A DNA stretch of 57,295 nt from positions 1-57,295 of the forward strand of contig NZ_JAKZMM010000027.1 of assembly GCF_022809355.1 (NCBI RefSeq), in the 5' to 3' direction. The stretch's first letter is position 1, and every line of letters starts with the position of its first letter. The DNA is from Parabacteroides faecalis. GTDB taxonomy: Bacteria; Bacteroidota; Bacteroidia; Bacteroidales; Tannerellaceae. This document shows, in pieces, positions 52,706-57,295 of this stretch. Below the pieces are notes generated by a model. The model worked only from the letters and a program-made list of their open reading frames with translations, searched no databases and was not told where the DNA came from. A program made the translations under genes and the position numbers.

Positions 52706-53230
52706 TCAGCTCAAATCCCTCTTCCGAAAATCTGCCCGGACCTTTCTGAGGTACGTTTCCAGTTCTTCCATTTCTACCGGATTTTCTTTCAGCAGGCGCA
52801 TCACGGTGTGGGGCGAGTACTGCAAGACGAACTGCTGGTTGAGCAGGTGGGTGATCTGGGCATACGTCATCTCCGGGAAGATATTCGTATGGATCAGCAC
52901 ACTGATGAGTTGCAGGAAGAGGAGGGTGTCTTTGACGACCAGCTTCTCTTCTTTTTCGTCGCTCTCCTCGAGGAAGAAGTGTTTGACCAGGACGGATGAA
53001 TACGTCTTGACGTAGCGCCGGAACAAATCGTTCCAACACTTCCGGTTGTTCTGCCTCACCAGCGAGAGGACGGCCGCCAGGGCCATAATCACTTCTTCCG
53101 GTTGCTCACTTTCTCTGATGGCGACGTTTAATTTACTCAGATTGAAATTGCTCCCTACAATATCTGAGATCTTTTTTCGCACTTCCTTAAATGCTTCGCT
53201 GTCTAACAGCTCCGTTAATTTGTGTCTCAT
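52706..53230 (-). CDS. Conserved hypothetical protein of the primase/HU module
   Basis: A 174-residue, largely helical, soluble protein that I do not recognise. The N-terminus is charged (LTELLDSEAFKEVRKKISDIVG); the middle has hydrophobic heptads (VIMALAAVLSLV, LLFLQLISVLIHTNIF); and the C-terminus ends with basic KVRADFRKRDLS. It has no cysteines of a zinc finger apart from one and no signal peptide. It is divergent from the HU-like gene and ends in a strong terminator, so it is its own transcription unit. A role with the HTH protein in replication control is only positional inference. Confidence 0.65.
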   Translation of the reverse strand: MRHKLTELLDSEAFKEVRKKISDIVGSNFNLSKLNVAIRESEQPEEVIMALAAVLSLVRQNNRKCWNDLFRRYVKTYSSVLVKHFFLEESDEKEEKLVVKDTLLFLQLISVLIHTNIFPEMTYAQITHLLNQQFVLQYSPHTVMRLLKENPVEMEELETYLRKVRADFRKRDLS

Positions 53231-53483
53231 GAATATAGTATCTTAGATTTTGTGATAAATTTAATAAAAAAAACGGCATCTCATAAAATAATCTGACTTT
53301 TTTATTCACTTTTTTCAAATTTCCCTCCCGCAATCTCCTGGAAGAACCCGTAGGAATCCAATTGGATTCTCCCGAGAATCCTTTTCAATTCTCACCGGAA
53401 TTTCCGGCAAAATATAAAGGCTAATATCTTGGAATACCGAATGCTAAACGACCTTATCTGCGTGAGGAACAGGAGGGTGGATG

Positions 53484-53491
53484 TACCTTTG
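53484..53491 (+). promoter_or_regulatory. -7 box of the HU-like gene
   Basis: TACCTTTG matches TAnnTTTG; the predicted start of transcription (about 53498) falls inside the palindrome at 53494-53510. Confidence 0.6.
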
Positions 53492-53493
53492 TA

Positions 53494-53510
53494 GTGTTAT
53501 CAGATAACAC
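53494..53510. promoter_or_regulatory. 17-bp perfect palindrome at the HU-gene transcription start
   Basis: GTGTTATC-A-GATAACAC is a perfect inverted repeat 3 bp after the -7 box. It has the size and symmetry of an operator for a dimeric repressor; in RNA it would be truncated, so an operator is more likely than a hairpin. Confidence 0.6.
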
Positions 53511-53536
53511 ATGTTTCACTAAAAAAATTTATTAAT

Positions 53537-53950
53537 ATGGCATTGATTTACACCCTCGTCAAAAGACGAGACATGAGCAAGGGCGCATTGGAAGGAGCCC
53601 AGTTGTATTACGCGCAGACCAGCGTTACGAAGCGCCTGGATTTGAACACGATCTGTTCGCGCATCGAGATGTACTGTACCGCCAGCCGGGGTGAGATTAT
53701 CCTCGTACTCGACGGCTTGATCAAGGTAATGAACGAGGCCCTGGCCGAAGGCGAATCCATCCACTTAGGCGAGTTCGGCAGTTTCCGCATGGTGGCCGGC
53801 AGTAAGGGGGCCGCTACTCCCGAGGAGTTCGAAGTTTCGATGATCAAGAAGCCCTGCATCGTCTTCTACCCCGGTACGATGTTGATCGGCACCACCCAAA
53901 ACGCCAAGTTCGAGCGTTATGTGCCGAAGAAGGATGCGGAAGCTTCCTAA
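53537..53950 (+). CDS. HU-related DNA-binding protein
   Basis: A 137-residue Bacteroidetes HU-like histone (TIGR01201-type). LDLNTICSRIEMYCTASRGEIILVLDGLIKVMNEALAEG is the helical part; IHLGEFGSFRMVAGSKGAATPEEF enters the beta arm with the HU GxFGxF motif; the tail is lysine-poor. These bind and bend DNA. It is the standard partner of DUF4248, primase-type and peptidoglycan hydrolase genes next to Bacteroides capsule loci. It has its own promoter and palindrome, and an AATTGAAAATTGAC repeat begins at the stop codon. Confidence 0.92.
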   Translation: MALIYTLVKRRDMSKGALEGAQLYYAQTSVTKRLDLNTICSRIEMYCTASRGEIILVLDGLIKVMNEALAEGESIHLGEFGSFRMVAGSKGAATPEEFEVSMIKKPCIVFYPGTMLIGTTQNAKFERYVPKKDAEAS

Positions 53951-55186
53951 ATTGAAAATTGACAATTGACAATTGAAAATTAATTAGGCACGGATTTCAC
54001 GGATTACACGGGAAATGTGAGTAGAGGCGCAGCGTGCTGCGCCTCCATCCTATCGCGACAGGAAAAAACGACAAATAACACAATAAATATATTCGTTATA
54101 TTATTGATTATTATTGGATTGTGTGGAACGTCGTTGAGAATTGACAATTCATTTGGCACAGACTTCATCAATGGAAAATTGACAATTGACGATTGACAAT
54201 TCATTCAGTCCGGATTTCATGGAATTTATTTGTTGGACATCCCATGTGAGTAGAGGCGTAGCGTGCTGCGCCTCCATCCCAATGCGACAGGAAAAAACGG
54301 CAGGAAACGCAATAAATATATTCGTTATATTATTGGTTATTATTGGATTGTGTGAGCTGCCGTTATGAGGCGCAGCACGCTGCGCCTCTACAGTCGCGGG
54401 GCAGGTTTCATGGATAAAAGGAAACCGTTGAGACTTGAAAATTCATTCAGTCCGGATTTCATGGACTTTATTTGTTGGACATCCCATGTGAGTAGAGGCG
54501 CAGCGTGCTGCGCCTCCATCCCACCGCGACAGGAAAAAACGGCGGGAAACACAATAAATATATTCGTTATATTATTGGTTATTATTGGATTGTGTGAGCT
54601 GTCGTTATGAGGCGCAGCAGCGCTGCGCCTCTACAGTCGCCAGGCAGGTTTCATGGATAAAAGGAAACCGTTGCGAATTGACAATTCATTCAGTCCGGAT
54701 TTCATGGAATTTATTTGTTGGACATCCCATGTGAGTAGAGGCGCAGCGTGCTGCGCCTCCATCCCACCGCGACAGGAAAAAACGGCGGGAAACACAATAA
54801 ATATATTCGCTATATTATTGATTTTTATTTGGTTGTGTGGAACGTTGTTATGAGGCGCAGCACGCTTTGCCTCTACCGTCGCCAGGCAGGTTTCATGGAT
54901 AAAAGGAAACCGTTGCGAATTGACAATTCATTCAGTCCGGATTTCATGGACTTTATTTGTTGGACATCCCATGTGAGTAGAGGCGCAGCGTGCTGCGCCT
55001 CCATCCTACCGCGACAGGGAAAAACAGCGGGAAACACAATAAATATATTCGTTATATTATTGATTGTTATTGGATTGTGTGAAATGTCGTTATGAGGCGC
55101 AGCACGCTGCGCCTCTACCGTCGCCAGGTAAGTTCCATGGATAAATGAAGGAGAAAAAGAAAATTGTCCATTGTCAATTATCAATT
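53951..55186. repeat. REP array V, inverted orientation
   Basis: Elements at 54021-54136 (right palindrome missing), 54250-54391, 54492-54634, 54735-54876 and 54977-55118; each is the reverse complement of the arrays left of the HU gene. The starts of the complete ones are 242-243 bp apart. The right palindrome at 54610-54632 has an extra base; that at 54852-54873 has a substitution. Spacers contain CATGGACTTTATTTGTTGGA and AAGGAAACCGTTGAGA words. No gene. Confidence 0.9.
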
Positions 55187-55373
55187 GTCAATTGAAGGAC
55201 CGGCCTCGTTCTGGTGAGCGTTAAGCGGAGGAACGGAGTGGAGCGGCCGGAGCGTCGCTGTCTGAGCGCAGCGAGTTTGCGGCGCGCACAGCGAAACGGA
55301 GAGACGGAGTAGCTCAGCAGACGCAGCCTTGACTTTTTGGTTCTTTTGGGTCAAGCCAAAAGAACGAATACGA
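55187..55373. repeat. Right copy of the 187-bp inverted repeat
   Basis: Reverse complement of 46171-46357 with few differences, GC-rich in the centre. It ends in the hairpin 55340-55365 (GTTCTTTTGG, loop GTCAAG, CCAAAAGAAC). Confidence 0.9.
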
Positions 55374-55441
55374 TCTTGATCTTTTGGTTCTTTTGCATCA
55401 AGGCAAAAGAACGTACCCAGTTTGGGTCAAGCCAAAAGAAC
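55340..55441. repeat. Tandem GTTCTTTTG-type hairpins before the glucosaminidase gene
   Basis: Two complete hairpins, 55340-55365 (TTTTGG/CCAAAA) and 55387-55412 (TTTTGC/GCAAAA), and a half copy at 55424-55441. Loops keep TCAAG. The arm changes are compensatory, which supports selection for pairing in RNA or single-stranded DNA. Confidence 0.75.
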
Positions 55442-55484
55442 GTACCTAGTTTGAGACAAAGAACAATTAAAACAAAAAAAAATT

Positions 55485-55982
55485 ATGTACTACACCGACT
55501 TTATCAGACAATACAAGCCCCTGGCCGACAAGGCGGGGGCACTCTACAAACTCAATCCGGTGATTATTCTGGCTCAGGCCGCCATTGAGAGCGGATGGGG
55601 AGAAAGCACCCTGGCAACCGACTATCATAACTTCTTCGGCCTGACTGCCTACGGAGCGCGTAATACCTTGTGGAACGGAGCGTCGATCGAACTGGGGAAA
55701 CACTCCCTGAAGTTCCGGGTCTATGCCTCGCCCGACGATTCATTCCTCGACTACGCCCGACTGATCCGCGAGGTATATCCCGGAGCGGCCGAAGTCAGCT
55801 ACGACCCGGCAGCCTTCGCCCTGGCCATCTCCTACAGCCGTTACATCAGTGAGGTGAACGGAGACAACCGCGAAGAATACCGGAATCTGATTGTCGTGAT
55901 CAGCGACAAGATCAATAAGTTCCTGAAAAAGGGTCCCGAGCTCTTTCGGGAGTCATCATCGTCGAATCCTCTTAAATCCTAA
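55485..55982 (+). CDS. Glucosaminidase-type peptidoglycan hydrolase (endolysin-like)
   Basis: A 165-residue FlgJ/LytD-like glucosaminidase domain. ILAQAAIESGWGESTLATDYHNFFGLTA places the catalytic glutamate at about residue 35; LKFRVYASPDDSFLDYARLI is the second family segment. It would cut the glycan backbone of peptidoglycan. There is no signal peptide, so export would need a holin-like or other route; the next gene encodes a small membrane protein 3 bp downstream. In comparable Bacteroides modules an amidase holds this place. Confidence 0.92.
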   Translation: MYYTDFIRQYKPLADKAGALYKLNPVIILAQAAIESGWGESTLATDYHNFFGLTAYGARNTLWNGASIELGKHSLKFRVYASPDDSFLDYARLIREVYPGAAEVSYDPAAFALAISYSRYISEVNGDNREEYRNLIVVISDKINKFLKKGPELFRESSSSNPLKS

Positions 55983-55985
55983 AAA

Positions 55986-56309
55986 ATGAAATACGTTGAA
56001 ATCATCCTTAAAGTCCTGTGTGTCATCCTTCGCACCATCTTTCCGAAGAAGAAAAAAGACGAACCCACGTCTGAACCCAGTCAGGAAGACGTGGCTGTTG
56101 CTCAGCCTGTATCTAATCATCCTCCTGGCCCTGTGGAAGAACGAGACTCAACTGGCTATGGCAGCCCTGGGCGGGATCCTCTCGTTGTTGCAAGAGCCCC
56201 CGCCCGACGGGGGCGATCTGCCGAAACGCCCTGGCTCGGTATCTCCGGGTTAGCTCTCATCCTCACCGGAGGCGCCAGTTTTTTGTATGAACAGTTTTTT
56301 GTCAATTGA
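55986..56309 (+). CDS. Small membrane protein, possibly frameshifted, downstream of the lysin
   Basis: The 107-codon frame starts with a hydrophobic helix followed by KKKK (MKYVEIILKVLCVILRTIF), passes through a polar, proline-rich stretch, and ends with PWLGISGLALILTGGASF, another possible helix. In the +1 frame, 56085-56200 encodes a much more convincing helix (WLLLSLYLIILLALWKNE) followed by an ALGGILSLL helix. Either two overlapping proteins exist, as in phage holin or spanin arrangements, or two indels have hidden one longer membrane protein. It is coupled to the glucosaminidase gene (3 bp gap). Exact product uncertain. Confidence 0.5.
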   Translation: MKYVEIILKVLCVILRTIFPKKKKDEPTSEPSQEDVAVAQPVSNHPPGPVEERDSTGYGSPGRDPLVVARAPARRGRSAETPWLGISGLALILTGGASFLYEQFFVN

Positions 56310-57184
56310 CAACTTCATCAATTGAAAATTGAGAATTGACAATTGACAATTTATTTGGCGCAGATTTCACGGATTACACGGAAAATATAATTCCCCGTTG
56401 AGTTTGAGAAAAGCGAGTAGAGGCGCAGCGTGCTGCGCCTCCATCCCAGCGCGGCAGGAAAAAACGGCGGAAAACACAATAAATATATTCGTTATATTGT
56501 TGATTATTATTGGATTGTGTGAAACGTCGTTGAGAATTGAGAATTCAATTGGCACGGATTTCATGGATTACACGGAAAAAATAATTCCCCGTTGAGTTTG
56601 AGAAAAGCGAGTAGAGGCGCAGCGTGCTGCGCCTCCATCCCACCGCAACAGGAAAAAACGACAAATAACACAATAAATATGTTCGGTATATTATTGATTA
56701 TTATCGGATTGTGTGGAATGTCGTTATGAGGCGCAGCACGCTGCGCCTCTACAGTAGCAAGGTAAGTTCCATGGATAAAAGGAAACCGTTGAGAATTGAA
56801 AATTCATTCAGTCCGGATTTCATGGAATTTATTTGTTGGACATCCCATGTGAGTAGAGGCGCAGCGTGCTGCGCCTCCATCCTACCGCGACAGGATAAAA
56901 CGGCGGGAAATACAATAAATATGTTCGGTATATTGTTGAATTTTATTGGGTTGTGTGAAATGTCGTTATGAGGCGAAGCACGCTGCGCCTCTACTGTCGC
57001 GGGGCAAGTTCCATGGATAAAAGGAAACCGTTGAGAATTGAGAATTGACAATTTATTTGGCACAGATTTCACGGATTACACGGAAAATATAATTCTCCGT
57101 TGAGTTTGGGAAATGTGAGTAGAGGCGCAGCGTGCTGCGCCTCCATCCCAGCGCGGCAGGAAAAAACGGCGGAAAATACAATAA
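56310..57184. repeat. REP array VI, inverted orientation
   Basis: Elements at 56417-56533 (right palindrome missing), 56611-56752, 56853-56994 and 57119-57184 (cut off in the core). Same orientation as array V. Spacers include CATGGATTACACGG and CCCCGTTGAGTTTG words. No gene. Confidence 0.9.
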
Positions 57185-57295
57185 TAACCCGTTGGCGGAA
57201 TTAAATTAGCGCATATTTAACTTTGCCAATGGGTTTGTTGTTTTTATAGTTGATGTATTGTAGGATTGTAAGTGCGCTAATCTTCCCTATAATTC
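57185..57295 (+). promoter_or_regulatory. Promoter-like region at the right edge
   Basis: TAACTTTG at 57218-57225 matches TAnnTTTG and points out of the window. It lies between the arms of AACCCGTTGGC / GCCAATGGGTT (one mismatch). A 9-bp inverted repeat, ATTAGCGCA / TGCGCTAAT (57205-57213, 57273-57281), also surrounds it. A further gene is expected to the right. Confidence 0.45.

Larger units (their letters stand above)
53231..53536. promoter_or_regulatory. Divergent control region of the 174-aa and HU-like genes
   Basis: Two overlapping perfect palindromes (53354-53369 with GAATCC/GGATTC; 53364-53381 with GGATTCTC/GAGAATCC) compete for the shared GGATTC, so only one hairpin can form at a time. 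Closer to the HU gene is a -7 box (53484-53491) and a third palindrome at 53494-53510. No gene in this stretch. Confidence 0.6.

Noticed and set aside
46171-55373. A classical transposon bounded by the 187-bp inverted repeats
   Set aside because: No transposase that would act on such ends, no target-site duplication seen, and a related sequence with the same hairpin occurs at 23.2-23.4 kb. Treated as a dispersed repeat that may recombine.
54186-57072. Open frames across arrays V and VI as a repetitive protein family
   Set aside because: Same reason: the frames follow the 142-bp repeat and spacers, with equally long frames on the opposite strand.
1-57295. tRNA or rRNA genes
   Set aside because: No cloverleaf with a recognisable T-loop and no conserved rRNA segment was noticed on reading; a dedicated search could still find one.

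Overview
The window looks like a Bacteroidales chromosome, most plausibly Parabacteroides (genus assignment is inference). Support comes from the TAnnTTTG-type promoter boxes upstream of many genes, an outer-membrane TonB receptor with a carboxypeptidase-regulatory N-terminal domain, lipoprotein signals typical of the phylum, the rpoN / gcvH / purE / long-form ispG gene cluster, and Bacteroidetes-restricted families (DUF4248, DUF4292, HU-related protein). No rRNA, tRNA, integrase or CRISPR array was recognised.

Layout. (1) 1-14.7 kb, mostly minus strand, core genes: a pseudo-tyrosine-phosphatase lipoprotein, a PfkB kinase plus SIS isomerase pair, and a housekeeping cluster rpoN - PAP2-like membrane protein - gcvH - purE - ispG - PAP2 phosphatase. 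A plus-strand GH43-like lipoprotein, then a lipoprotein/TonB-receptor pair, follow. (2) 14.9-19.3 kb, plus strand: dut, a TPR protein, a DUF4292 lipoprotein and an EnvC-like murein hydrolase activator. (3) 19.3-20.2 kb: the first array of a 142-bp palindromic repeat, then a LOG-family gene. (4) 21.3-44.1 kb: a complete-looking Wzy-type capsule/surface polysaccharide locus. A membrane 4,6-dehydratase and a terminal aminotransferase/phosphoglycosyl transferase pair would start the repeat unit on undecaprenyl phosphate. CapE/F/G-type enzymes would make UDP-L-FucNAc. An AT-rich centre holds the polymerase, a Stealth phosphotransferase, a MurJ-type flippase, several glycosyltransferases, LicD and a glycerol-3-phosphate cytidylyltransferase. 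One GT14-like gene is split by a run of nine G, which suggests phase variation.

(5) 41.7-45.9 kb: two ATPase plus Toprim-like gene pairs. The first sits between a truncated and a complete copy of the wbuC-like cupin gene, as if a cargo cassette had entered the end of the capsule operon. They resemble OLD/PARIS/AbiL-type defence pairs in architecture. (6) 45.9-57.3 kb: a module of DUF4248, CHC2 primase, DnaB helicase, HTH protein, unknown 174-aa protein, HU-like protein, glucosaminidase and small membrane protein. It is wrapped in six kb-scale arrays (about 23 copies in the window) of a 142-bp element whose two ends are themselves 22-bp palindromes. A REP-associated tyrosine transposase (RAYT) gene lies in the middle of the arrays. 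A 187-bp inverted repeat (46171-46357 / 55187-55373) brackets most of this module.

The most unusual signals are the RAYT/REP expansion, the poly-G split glycosyltransferase, the ATPase-Toprim cassette in duplicated wbuC, the self-complementary GGTTAT/ATAACC arrays around capE/capF/capG and a four-helix-bundle gene, and several structured regulatory-looking sites near the HU gene.
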